Translations under genes and position numbers: made by a program
In this document: positions 1-6,451 of the stretch, one piece after another
How the letters are laid out: each line of letters opens with the position of its first letter
Position numbering within the stretch: the first letter of the stretch is position 1
Assembly: GCF_000443165.1 (NCBI RefSeq)
Contig: NZ_ATJV01000055.1
Span: 1 to 46,929 of the forward strand
Source of the DNA: Thauera terpenica 58Eu
GTDB taxonomy: Bacteria > Pseudomonadota > Gammaproteobacteria > Burkholderiales > Rhodocyclaceae
Length of the DNA stretch: 46,929 nucleotides
Direction: 5' to 3'
Notes under the pieces: model-generated
Told to the model about the DNA's origin: nothing
Databases searched by the model: none
Seen by the model: the letters and a program-made list of their open reading frames with translations, nothing else

Positions 1-2
1 TG

Positions 3-290
3 GGAAAACGGCTTGAAACCCGCATGAACACTGGCGCGATTTCTCAAAAAACGGCTTTTTTGGAGGCGAACTGTCGAACTCGGGGGGGCACGGCCTTTGC
101 CGAGCGACTGGATGATGATGTCCTGTCCCGTCTGCAAGCCTTGCCGCCGCGCAGTGTGCGTCTGGTTCTGCAGCGGGCCTTGGGCTCGGCAGCTCGTGAT
201 GACCGAGGAGTCGTCCAGGTGCAAGACATCAGGCCGCTGGTGGAGATCAGCCGCCGTGGCATTGGCTTTGTCAGCGAGGGATGGAATTGA
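3..290 (+). CDS. C-terminal part of an unidentified protein, possibly AAA ATPase-like (runs off the left edge)
   Basis: The frame is open from the window edge to a TGA at 288-290. Residues after about position 30 contain LPPRSVRLVLQRALGSAA followed by a V-x-V-x-D-I segment. That helical pattern is common at the C-terminus of AAA-type ATPases, just before the end of the lid domain. The 20 or so residues before it look less protein-like, so the fragment may be joined to unrelated sequence. The last 20 bases overlap the end of the convergent gene at 271-552. There is an ATG at 24, but no convincing ribosome site was seen. It could be the tail of a larger gene outside the window, a truncated relic, or chance coding. 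The ATPase idea is weak and rests on a short motif. Confidence 0.3.
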   Translation, partial: GKRLETRMNTGAISQKTAFLEANCRTRGGTAFAERLDDDVLSRLQALPPRSVRLVLQRALGSAARDDRGVVQVQDIRPLVEISRRGIGFVSEGWN

Positions 291-552
291 GGTTGGCGAT
301 CCAGGCCGCACCGGCGGCCAGCGCATCGGCCTCGCTGGCATAGGTTGTCGATGGGCCGCTGATGATGCAGGGCTCGGTTTCGCCGTCGCCTTCCACTGTC
401 CATAGCTCCCAGGTTCCGTCATTTTTCCAGCTGGGGATGGCGGTGTAGGGTTTGTCTTTCAGCGCAGCCAGCGCGGCATCCACTTCGGGACGGATTTGCA
501 ACTCACCCGAGTAGATATAAGGTGTCGCGCAACGGGCATCAGATCGGCTCAT
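271..552 (-). CDS. Small unknown protein, last gene of the leftward operon
   Basis: A 93-residue soluble protein with no signal peptide or membrane segment. The middle is rich in aromatic residues (W42, W48, W51) and acidic residues, and the C-terminal third is an Ala-rich helix ending near IANLNSIPR. The ATG at 552 lies 14 bases inside the end of the SLOG-like gene upstream, which points to translational coupling. A longer reading from 771 exists, but its first 73 residues overlap that neighbour and read as noise. I do not recognise the family. Its position makes it the most distal gene of the controller-linked operon. Confidence 0.6.
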   Translation of the reverse strand: MSRSDARCATPYIYSGELQIRPEVDAALAALKDKPYTAIPSWKNDGTWELWTVEGDGETEPCIISGPSTTYASEADALAAGAAWIANLNSIPR

Positions 553-1003
553 GTTCCGTGCTCCAGAAAAGGCCCAGCAGCGTGCTCGCCTGCAGGTAAA
601 TACCGGGGTTGCGTGCTTCACTCGGGCCAGCAATGTTGAGAATAGCGATGGCATGACCAACCAGCCAGTCTTGCCATGCCGCCAACAGCTCTTCTGTAGG
701 GTCATGCAAATCGCACAGCAGCAGCGGCTTGCCGTGTCCCGTCGCCAGATCGCGAGTGAGCAAGCTGCCACCTTCGAGCCTGTCCCGGTAAAGGATCAGT
801 GTGGCATCAGAGTCCAGCACATTGCGTTTGGTGCGCTGGCGGTAGCCGCTGGATTCGGTCTCCAGCAACTGGTAGCGAGCATCCAGTACGCCATCAGCGG
901 CCCGTCGGCCTGCCGGGCACCAACCGCCGTGCGGAATCTGCCGGGCAATGGCGAAATCCAGCGCCGCCCGGTCTACGCCGGTTTGGCCGCCGGAGATGAT
1001 CAT
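539..1003 (-). CDS. YpsA/SLOG-like nucleotide-binding protein (putative molybdenum-carrier family)
   Basis: The N-terminus IISGGQTGVDRAALDFA is the signature of the putative molybdenum-carrier/YpsA branch of the SLOG superfamily, a Rossmann-like fold that binds nucleotides or their derivatives. A second motif, GGSLLTRDLA, about 80 residues on, fits the second ligand loop. Length is 154 residues, normal for the family. I start at the ATG at 1003 because family members begin one residue before the first strand. A TTG at 1018, overlapping the stop of the upstream lipoprotein gene as TTGA and preceded by AAAGGG, is an equally possible start. SLOG proteins are known as ligand sensors in phage defence and as modified-nucleoside enzymes. 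Which applies here cannot be told. Confidence 0.75.
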   Translation of the reverse strand: MIISGGQTGVDRAALDFAIARQIPHGGWCPAGRRAADGVLDARYQLLETESSGYRQRTKRNVLDSDATLILYRDRLEGGSLLTRDLATGHGKPLLLCDLHDPTEELLAAWQDWLVGHAIAILNIAGPSEARNPGIYLQASTLLGLFWSTEHEPI

Positions 1004-1014
1004 TAGAACGCCAA

Positions 1015-1644
1015 TCAATCCAGACCCTTTGCTTCCCAGCCTTGGCTGGTCAGCTTGACGGCGTGCTTGGATTCCTTGTTGCCAACACCATCGAGAATGC
1101 TCTTGACCACCGGGAAAGCGGCTTGCACCTCGGGCTTCTTGGCCCAGTCGGCAAGGTCGTTGACATTATAGGTGTAGGTGATGCCTGCCTCCTGGTAGTC
1201 ACCGAGCTTCATCGGGCCTTCCCACTTCACCACCTTGTCGAGGCTCTTCTGTCCCCAGCACAGATCAGTCTGGGTCACCTTCTGGGAACCGTTCAAACCC
1301 CAACTGGTTGCTTCCTTCTCCCGGACAAAGGGTTTGGCGGCATCGGTCAGCGAACAACGCTGTCCCTTGTCCGCAGCTTCGCACTTCACCAGCCCGGCGG
1401 CCTCAAGCGCGGCCATCTGATTGGCTGTACCGCTTTGCATGGTCTTCTGAAGACGCATGTCCATTTCGGTGACCGCCACCGGGAAGTCGCGGTACTGGTT
1501 GAGGCACAACTGCCCCTTTTTCTCGAAATACTGGCTCAGCGCCGCACCGAAGTTCTTTTCGTTTGCATCGGTTTTGCTACCACAAGCGGCGAGCGTGACG
1601 GTGCCGAGTACGGCGAGGATGGCAAGCTGTTTGGACATAGGCAT
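1015..1644 (-). CDS. Unknown lipoprotein
   Basis: A 209-residue protein with a clear lipoprotein signal: a short positive start, a hydrophobic run and the lipobox LAAC at about residues 18-21. It should be anchored to the outer membrane or the periplasmic face of the inner membrane. The mature part has four further cysteines (in LCLNQ, VKCEA, RCSLT and LCWGQ), enough for two disulfides, and a C-terminal segment with TYTYNVNDLADWAKKPEV. No known domain is recognised. The ATG at 1644 has GGGAG just upstream; an ATG two codons later is also possible. It is followed at once by the SLOG-like gene and belongs to the same leftward operon. Confidence 0.7.
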   Translation of the reverse strand: MPMSKQLAILAVLGTVTLAACGSKTDANEKNFGAALSQYFEKKGQLCLNQYRDFPVAVTEMDMRLQKTMQSGTANQMAALEAAGLVKCEAADKGQRCSLTDAAKPFVREKEATSWGLNGSQKVTQTDLCWGQKSLDKVVKWEGPMKLGDYQEAGITYTYNVNDLADWAKKPEVQAAFPVVKSILDGVGNKESKHAVKLTSQGWEAKGLD

Positions 1645-1685
1645 GAACTCCCTGTTCTTGTTGGTGAATATGAATGAAAGTGGTG

Positions 1686-2057
1686 TCAGGACAGATCCCA
1701 GACTTCGATGGTCAGCACCTTGTCGGGCGGACAGGCAGCAATCTTGCCGTGATGCAAGATGACGTCGCGAGCCCGGTTGGCGGGCATCACATGGTCGTCG
1801 CCGATGACGGCAGGATCGTTGCGCGCTGGCGGGCCGCTCTCGATGATCGGCAGGACATCACTGGCCTTGGCCGTGTAACGGTTGGGATAGCCTCCCGACA
1901 GCAGTTGTACCGCCTTGCCTTCATCAACCAGCCGCTGCACCCAACCATTTCCGCCGACACTGGTTTCCCAGTTCGCCAGCACCGCATCCCTTCGACCAAT
2001 GCCTGTATCCCGCTCCTCGGGCGTCTGGGCGGCAATGACGATCCACCATCCGATCAT
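1686..2057 (-). CDS. Unknown small protein
   Basis: A 123-residue protein starting MIGWWIVIAAQTPEER. The start at 2057 is chosen because AAGGAAAGC lies directly upstream and because the upstream extension reads as out-of-frame sequence of the neighbour. The hydrophobic start is too short and too acidic afterwards for a clear signal peptide. Features include a Gly-rich stretch (SVGGNGW), a G-Y-P-N-R-Y motif and an H-H pair near the C-terminus. It lies 22 bases after the GIY-YIG-like gene. No family recognised. Its length and its SGGYP/GDDHVMPAN pattern suggest a compact alpha/beta fold, but this is only an impression. Confidence 0.6.
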   Translation of the reverse strand: MIGWWIVIAAQTPEERDTGIGRRDAVLANWETSVGGNGWVQRLVDEGKAVQLLSGGYPNRYTAKASDVLPIIESGPPARNDPAVIGDDHVMPANRARDVILHHGKIAACPPDKVLTIEVWDLS

Positions 2058-2079
2058 GCTTTCCTTCCTTCGTCTTCGA

Positions 2080-2763
2080 TCACAACGGAGTTCGACTGGC
2101 AACAAACAACTCGACAGGCGTGATGCCACGCTCGACCAGTTCCAGCAGGGGGAGAGACGCGGCAAAGACTTCCATTGCAGGCCAGCGATTCGGCTGGCCT
2201 GTTGGGTTTTCTGGCTGCGGCAACCGTCCCCAGTTATGGGCATCGGGAGCTTCGAAGCCCGCCTCAACCGCCAATTTCAGCCAGTAACCCTCAAATCGGG
2301 ATGCATAACTCTGGTCGCCATCAACCCATGAGAGAACGGTCGCACGAACCTCGGCCTGTTCGCGAACGGCCCACGCGAAGAGAGCGAACGAGGCATGGCC
2401 GGGGCGATGCCGACGAAGATGCTCACGAAATCGACGTTTGAGATTTACCGTCTGCCCGATGTAGCAGGCTTTTCGCTCGCCATTCCGGCTATGCGCCGTC
2501 AGCGCATAAATCCAGTATCCGCGTGAACGGATGACCGGGACGGCGCCCGTGCCAATCGAACATTCCGGCCTTGTAGGAAATGCGCCGCCGGCAAACGCGA
2601 AACGAATCCGGAACCGCTTCCCATCAGGCCCAAGCAACCCGATGTAATCACGCCCATTCCTTGTCACCGTCAGGCCGAGAGCTTCTGCACGCTCAAGCAG
2701 TTCTTGCTTCGTGTTGATTTGCCCAGAGGAGATGGCGGCTTGCAACGTGGCTTTCATCGTCAT
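2080..2763 (-). CDS. GIY-YIG-like protein with relaxase-like N-terminal region
   Basis: A 227-residue protein with two parts. Residues 17-55 (INTKQELLERAEALGLTV, then RDYIGLLGPDGKRFRIRF) resemble the segment that follows the catalytic domain in MobA/MbeA-type plasmid relaxases, where DYI-x(3)-DPDGKR-hR is typical. Residues 84-125 give YWIYAL, then CYIGQTVNLKRRFREHLRRH, matching the core of the GIY-YIG nuclease fold (aromatic strand, Y-I-G-x-T, the arginine and the basic helix). A Glu in FEGYW near residue 158 could be the metal ligand. It starts by ATGA overlap with the upstream gene. This is the only plausible nucleic-acid-cutting protein in the operon; activity is inferred from fold motifs only. 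Confidence 0.65.
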   Translation of the reverse strand: MTMKATLQAAISSGQINTKQELLERAEALGLTVTRNGRDYIGLLGPDGKRFRIRFAFAGGAFPTRPECSIGTGAVPVIRSRGYWIYALTAHSRNGERKACYIGQTVNLKRRFREHLRRHRPGHASFALFAWAVREQAEVRATVLSWVDGDQSYASRFEGYWLKLAVEAGFEAPDAHNWGRLPQPENPTGQPNRWPAMEVFAASLPLLELVERGITPVELFVASRTPL

Positions 2764-3479
2764 GAAACACTTGCGGCCTCGTTTTCATCGCCGTAGTAGC
2801 TTTCGCCTGCCGCTTGCTCGTTCCGCCAATAGCGGATCGTCTCGTCGATGCTTGCCCTGTCGTGAGCCTCGATCTCCTCCCAGACACCATGCTGTTTCCA
2901 GTCATCGAAGGTCTGCTCATGCAGTTTTTCCGCGACCTCGGCAAGAGCCATTTTCGGATCAAACAGCTCTTCGTGGTCGATGCCCGGATTGAACCAGTCG
3001 TCAGGGGCGTATCCATTGGGCAGATCGCAAAAGCGCCACCATCCGCGATAGATCTCAGGCGTGCGGCGGGCGCAGTCGGCAAGATACTCGGCCTCATCCT
3101 TGTCCGACCATGTACCCCGTTCAATCCGTGAGCCACGGTAGGCATCACGGTCATGGAAGAAGCATTCGTGCATTCTGGGATCGTGTTTCGCCCAGTCGTA
3201 AAAGTCACAACCGATGCCCGACTGTCCCCACCGCATAACGGTTCGCACGACGGCAGACTTCGACGTGCCGAACACCCATTCGTATTCGCGCAAGAAGGTC
3301 TGTCCGCTGGTTACGCCTTTGCCCTCGCAGGCAAGTTCGAATTGGCCCTTGTGCTCCTCCCAGAATTGCTCAAGCTCATCGAGTGTCCGCAGGGTGGCAA
3401 ACATGACGCCATCCTCAAGCAAGACGCGCTCGGGCAACTTGATGTCCACAGGCAACAGCGGCTTTTTCTTCGGCTTCAT
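2760..3479 (-). CDS. Unknown acidic soluble protein
   Basis: A 239-residue protein, strongly acidic and rich in aromatic residues, with no signal peptide or membrane helix. Visible landmarks are a Lys-rich start (KPKKK), a C-D-F-Y-D-W motif near residue 92, an ECFFHDRDAYRG motif, and an Asp/Glu-dense C-terminal half with many Trp. It overlaps both neighbours by ATGA, so it is translated in step with the proteins at 3476-4261 and 2080-2763. That suggests the three act together. The high acid content would suit a DNA mimic or a partner of a basic protein, but nothing in the sequence proves it. Family not recognised. Confidence 0.65.
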   Translation of the reverse strand: MKPKKKPLLPVDIKLPERVLLEDGVMFATLRTLDELEQFWEEHKGQFELACEGKGVTSGQTFLREYEWVFGTSKSAVVRTVMRWGQSGIGCDFYDWAKHDPRMHECFFHDRDAYRGSRIERGTWSDKDEAEYLADCARRTPEIYRGWWRFCDLPNGYAPDDWFNPGIDHEELFDPKMALAEVAEKLHEQTFDDWKQHGVWEEIEAHDRASIDETIRYWRNEQAAGESYYGDENEAASVS

Positions 3480-4261
3480 CGAACTGGCATCCCAAGTTGG
3501 GCAGAAGGGTAGTCAACGCTTGCCAGTGCCTCTTGCTCACGCACCAATGGCAGGTGATCACGCGGCACCGCCTCGGACGACACCCAATCGGTTTCGCCAA
3601 TCGCGAGGAAGCGGTCAATCGCAGCTTCGATAGCTGCTTGATTGATGACCTCCACATCCAGGACGATACGAAGGCCAATCCCGTAGGCATAGCTCCAGTC
3701 GAGCTTGAACGATTCGTAGATCACAGGCGGCTCGTCGCGAATGATGGCTGTTTCCAGCAGGTCGATCTGCTCGGAGAGTGTCCGTCCGTCGAACTGTACG
3801 TACCGAACAGGTTCTCGCTTCACCATCCGATAGGTGAGAACCTTCCCCGTGCGCGAGACATCGGCTGGCTCGAAATCCAGCTTTGATTCCCTGTCCAGGC
3901 CGGCGTCTCCCAGTGCTGCGTAGGCCCGCGAGGATGCCTCGTGGTGCGCGGCATCCCAGAACGCTTGCCGTGCCGTCACAATCTCGGCGTTCCAGATCGT
4001 GAATCGATCCATGCCGAGGAAGTAAAAGTCGAACCATTGGTTGTACAGATCGGGGCGGCCCGGCTCGTTTAGCACGAGATGGCTGGTGAATCGCCCGCCA
4101 TATTCGGCGGCGTCGCGACGCATCTTACCTTTGAGGCGGATGACCTCATCGCTTCGCTTACGCCGTGGCAAAGAGCTGAAGGGAGGGCGTTGCTTTCGAT
4201 GACGCAGGCTCATGCATCCATTCCCACTGTTGCAACCCATCCAGTTTGGGTTCTCAGGCAT
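3476..4261 (-). CDS. Unknown soluble protein
   Basis: Up to 261 residues. The first 46 residues are basic and low in structure, and a second start at 4123 (MRRDAAEYGGRF) has AAAGG just upstream, so the mature protein may be about 215 residues. Landmarks include FTIWNAEIVTARQAFWDAAH, a tyrosine-rich core (YRMVKREPVRYVQF) and an Asp-rich C-terminal third. There is no signal peptide or transmembrane helix. The 3' end overlaps the next gene by ATGA. It opens a coupled three-gene block with the genes at 2760 and 2080, possibly from its own promoter in the gap at 4262-4327. No family is recognised. Confidence 0.6.
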   Translation of the reverse strand: MPENPNWMGCNSGNGCMSLRHRKQRPPFSSLPRRKRSDEVIRLKGKMRRDAAEYGGRFTSHLVLNEPGRPDLYNQWFDFYFLGMDRFTIWNAEIVTARQAFWDAAHHEASSRAYAALGDAGLDRESKLDFEPADVSRTGKVLTYRMVKREPVRYVQFDGRTLSEQIDLLETAIIRDEPPVIYESFKLDWSYAYGIGLRIVLDVEVINQAAIEAAIDRFLAIGETDWVSSEAVPRDHLPLVREQEALASVDYPSAQLGMPVR

Positions 4262-4269
4262 GCAAAATC

Positions 4270-4300
4270 ATTATGCTATGTTGCAACGCAGAGTTGTCAC
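4270..4300 (-). promoter_or_regulatory. Possible weak promoter inside the leftward operon
   Basis: On the minus strand a GTGACA (4295-4300) is followed after 19 bases by CATAAT (4270-4275), upstream of the gene at 3476-4261. The spacing is long and the boxes are imperfect, so this is only a candidate. The gap of 66 bases is the largest in this part of the operon. Confidence 0.2.
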
Positions 4301-4327
4301 TCATTAGCAATAGGCGCCTTTCAACAG

Positions 4328-4753
4328 CTATTGCCCCACATTCTGCCCCTGCCAGACCTCCGTGCAGCTCACTAAAACCTCTGCGCTGGGCTGATCTGCC
4401 GATAGCTGGCCGATGCGCCCGCGCTGGCTGGCAAGCTTCAGTTGCTCGCGCACCTGTTCCAGGCTGCGCTTTTCAATAACCGCTGTATAGCTTGCACCCA
4501 GCTCGCCATCCGGGTCGATGAACAGCTCGATCCGCTTCACCGGCAACCCGAACACCGTGAAGCTGCGTGCCGGCGTCAGCGCCCAACTGCCGGGAGCATT
4601 GGGCGCAATGCCCTCCAGCACGCGCATCGGCAAGGCTTGGCGGCATTCCACGGCGGCGACAATGGCCGGCTCGATCCGCAACCAGCGGTCGATGTCTGTC
4701 GTATTGCCATCCATCAGCACAACCGGCATGGCCGCCAGCAGCAACGCCTTCAT
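4328..4753 (-). CDS. Unknown small protein with a hydrophobic start
   Basis: A 141-residue protein that begins MKALLLAAMPVVLMDG, which could serve as a short, weak export signal. The body has two cysteines (AAVECRQAL and VSCTEVW) that could pair, and the segment FTVFGLPVKRIELFIDPDGE reads as a beta-hairpin. It starts by ATGA overlap with the end of the lipoprotein gene upstream, so the two are translationally coupled and may act together in the envelope. The family is unknown. Confidence 0.6.
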   Translation of the reverse strand: MKALLLAAMPVVLMDGNTTDIDRWLRIEPAIVAAVECRQALPMRVLEGIAPNAPGSWALTPARSFTVFGLPVKRIELFIDPDGELGASYTAVIEKRSLEQVREQLKLASQRGRIGQLSADQPSAEVLVSCTEVWQGQNVGQ

Positions 4754-5394
4754 CCCTTGATGTTCCTGATCCAGAAGCGGCGGTCATCGACCGTGAAGTT
4801 GGGGTCGTAGCCGACCAGGGTCAGCAGCGAACCGACATAGTAAAGGCCGAACTGATTCATCAGCCAGCGCTCCATCGCCGGGTCGCCGGGCAACTTGCTG
4901 TACGGTGGGGTTGGCCCGTCACTGCGAACCTGACCACTGGTTTTGCCGGAGATGGAAAAGCTCTTCCAAGTCAGCACGAAATTGTTCGACTGTTTCGGCA
5001 GCTCCGGCGCGCAGAGCGACAGATTGCTGAAGCGCTCGGAGCGCTTGGCGTCGTGCCAGAGTACTGCGTCAAAGCGAATACAATCACTGGCTTTGAGCGT
5101 GAGGCTACGGGTCAGCGTCATCTGATCAGCCGGAATTTGCAGATTGCTGATCGCCACCTTGGGCCATTCCGGGGCGCGGCCGTCGGTAGACAGATTCTGG
5201 CGCAAGGCGTTATGCAGTGGAGTGCCCAGCAAGCTGTTTCGGGTTGCCGCGCTTGCGGGCGTAGCCGCTTGCGACAGACTGGTTCCAATGGAGTGTCCTA
5301 GTCCGTTCAGGGAATCCAGCGCCCCCTGCATGTCGGTTGTGGCACAACCCGTCAATACAAAAGGCAGAAGCAATAAGCTCCGGTAGTGTTTCAT
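4750..5394 (-). CDS. Unknown lipoprotein
   Basis: A 214-residue protein with lipobox LTGC at about residues 13-16 (MKHYRSLLLLPFVLTGC). The start at 5394 has GAGG upstream; a longer reading would put an unlikely leader before the signal peptide. The mature part has a low-complexity Ser/Gly/Ala stretch, then a beta-rich domain with two cysteines (ASDCIRFDAV and LSLCAPEL) that may form a disulfide. The C-terminal part has MERWLMNQFGLYYVGSLL and DDRRFWIRN. It lies between the membrane protein at 5412 and the small protein at 4328, with gaps of 17 and -4 bases, so it is part of one envelope-facing unit. The family is unknown. Confidence 0.65.
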   Translation of the reverse strand: MKHYRSLLLLPFVLTGCATTDMQGALDSLNGLGHSIGTSLSQAATPASAATRNSLLGTPLHNALRQNLSTDGRAPEWPKVAISNLQIPADQMTLTRSLTLKASDCIRFDAVLWHDAKRSERFSNLSLCAPELPKQSNNFVLTWKSFSISGKTSGQVRSDGPTPPYSKLPGDPAMERWLMNQFGLYYVGSLLTLVGYDPNFTVDDRRFWIRNIKG

Positions 5395-5411
5395 CGCAGT
5401 TCCTCGCGAGG

Positions 5412-6068
5412 TTATCCGTTGAAGAGGGTATTGAGCCGGGCGCACCAGGTTTCCGCCGCCCGACGGCTCATGGGAAAACTGAGCAGCGGTCGTTGCGGGT
5501 CGGCGGTTTGCAGCTCGATGGCGAAGTCCTTGGCGCGCACCGTGCGCTCGAAGGTCGGCACGCTCATGCCGCTGGCGTTGACCTGACGGCTACCGCCGTT
5601 CATCTCCATGCTCTCGACCTCGCGCCAGGTCATCCGCCACCCAAGCAGCCAGGAGAAGTCGTGGATACGCCAGGCTTCATCCACGATTGAGCAGACAGCC
5701 AGTTTGCGATGCTGCCGGTCAAACACTAGAAAGGCCGGCGCGGGGTAGCCCAAGAGATGTCCAGCATCGAATGACAGCCCCTGCTGAGCGTTGAGCTTGG
5801 CTACAAGTGCCTGACAGCGGGCCTGCAAGCGCGCCAGAAAGCGGAAGGACAGCATGAAGATCGCCAGCGAAATCAGCAGATAGAGCATCAGCTCACTGGT
5901 CAACAGTCCCCAAAGCGATGTCTGTGACAGGCGCGCAGGCCCCACGCCGAACATCGCCAGTACAAGAATCAGCGTAAGAGCAGTGGCAGCAAGACCTGAA
6001 AGCCCAGCCACCGGAACTGCCAGCCCCGCAGCCGCCCCCATCCCAGCAGTCTTCCAGACGCTTGCCAT
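5412..6068 (-). CDS. Two-helix membrane protein, first gene of the controller-linked operon
   Basis: A 218-residue protein. Residues 10-42 are a long Ala/Gly/Leu hydrophobic stretch and residues 55-75 form a second helix (LMLYLLISLAIFMLSF). A cytoplasmic domain of about 140 residues follows. That domain has FLVFDRQHRKLAVCSI, then IHDFSWLLGWRMTWREVESMEM, a layout seen in small membrane proteins with a pleckstrin-like beta domain (DUF4755-like; tentative). The start at 6068 has a strong ribosome site, GGAGGTGA, seven bases upstream. It is the first gene after the promoter at 6104-6132, which is overlaid by C-box-like sites, so its expression should respond most directly to the controller at 6212. 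Confidence 0.7.
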   Translation of the reverse strand: MASVWKTAGMGAAAGLAVPVAGLSGLAATALTLILVLAMFGVGPARLSQTSLWGLLTSELMLYLLISLAIFMLSFRFLARLQARCQALVAKLNAQQGLSFDAGHLLGYPAPAFLVFDRQHRKLAVCSIVDEAWRIHDFSWLLGWRMTWREVESMEMNGGSRQVNASGMSVPTFERTVRAKDFAIELQTADPQRPLLSFPMSRRAAETWCARLNTLFNG

Positions 6069-6089
6069 ACGTCATCACCTCCATGTTGT

Positions 6090-6114
6090 TACTCATAGAG
6101 GTCATTCTATGGCG
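6090..6114. promoter_or_regulatory. C-box-like operator pair beside the leftward start
   Basis: TACTCATAGAG at 6090-6100 is followed at 6104-6114 by ATTCTATGGCG. The first is identical to the element at 6175-6185 near the controller gene. Both fit the 4-3-4 pattern of restriction-modification C-boxes (ACT, central TAT or CAT, AGT-like). They lie between the leftward -10 box and the first gene, the position expected for repression. Confidence 0.55.
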
Positions 6115-6132
6115 CTTGAATTAAATTGTCAC
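6104..6132 (-). promoter_or_regulatory. Leftward sigma-70-type promoter of the unknown operon
   Basis: On the minus strand GTGACA (6127-6132) is followed by exactly 17 bases and TAGAAT (6104-6109). Both boxes are one base off consensus. The -35 box overlaps a C-box-like element at 6130-6140 and the -10 box overlaps elements at 6090-6114, so a bound controller should block or modulate it. Confidence 0.6.
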
Positions 6133-6185
6133 TTATAGTGCGGGCACCTATCGGGCGTAGCCCTATAGAGGGGGTACTCATAGAG
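6130..6185. promoter_or_regulatory. Array of four C-box-like elements at a 15-bp period
   Basis: Elements CACTTATAGTG (6130), CACCTATCGGG (6145), GCCCTATAGAG (6160) and TACTCATAGAG (6175) are each 11 bp with 4-bp gaps. All have TAT or CAT at the centre. The first pair with its CGGG gap closely parallels the C-box pair described for PvuII-type controllers (11 bp, a 4-bp CGTG-like gap, 11 bp). The array ends 26 bases before the controller start, and the rightward promoter there has no good -35 box, which would suit activation by the bound protein. Confidence 0.65.
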
Positions 6186-6211
6186 TCATTTCTCTTTAAG
6201 AAGAGAGAAAT

Positions 6212-6451
6212 ATGGCCCTTGATCCCCGACTACGCTTCGGCTTGAAGCTGATAGAAATCAGAAAGACCAGAGGGTGGTCGCAAGAACGCCTGGCACTGGA
6301 AAGTGGCTTGGCGCGCAGCTATCTGGGGGGTGTTGAGCGTGGGCAACGCAACATCGCCTTACTCAACATCTTCAAGCTGGCCGAGGCACTGGGGGTGGAG
6401 CCTTCAGTACTGCTGGAGGCGCCGGCTGCTGGACAGGAGCCAACTCCGTAA
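6212..6451 (+). CDS. Restriction-modification controller (C) protein-like regulator
   Basis: A 79-residue single-domain helix-turn-helix protein. RKTRGWSQERLALESGLARS gives the helix-turn-helix, and YLGGVERGQRNIALLNI is the hallmark of C proteins such as C.PvuII, C.AhdI and C.Esp1396I (Y-h-G-G-h-E-R-G-x-R-N-h-x-L-x-N). Known C proteins dimerise, activate their own gene at low level and repress it at high level through paired C-boxes; such boxes are present just upstream. The start at 6212 has AAGAGAG before it. No restriction enzyme or methyltransferase gene is next to it. The leftward operon at 271-6068 is the likely target. A palindromic repeat follows the stop codon directly. Confidence 0.8.
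   Translation: MALDPRLRFGLKLIEIRKTRGWSQERLALESGLARSYLGGVERGQRNIALLNIFKLAEALGVEPSVLLEAPAAGQEPTP

Noticed and set aside
44-75. Short AAAAAACGG and GGCTTTTTT-like symmetry near the left edge as an insertion-sequence end
   Set aside because: It is too short, has no matching partner end and no transposase nearby.
3476-6068. The leftward operon as a type IV secretion or conjugation cluster
   Set aside because: Apart from a relaxase-like segment, no mating-pair ATPase, coupling protein or pilin is present.
6090-6185. Reading the C-box array as a CRISPR-like or iteron repeat
   Set aside because: The elements are 11-bp dyads with 4-bp gaps, far too short for CRISPR, and no replication gene is near. 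Regulatory sites explain them better.
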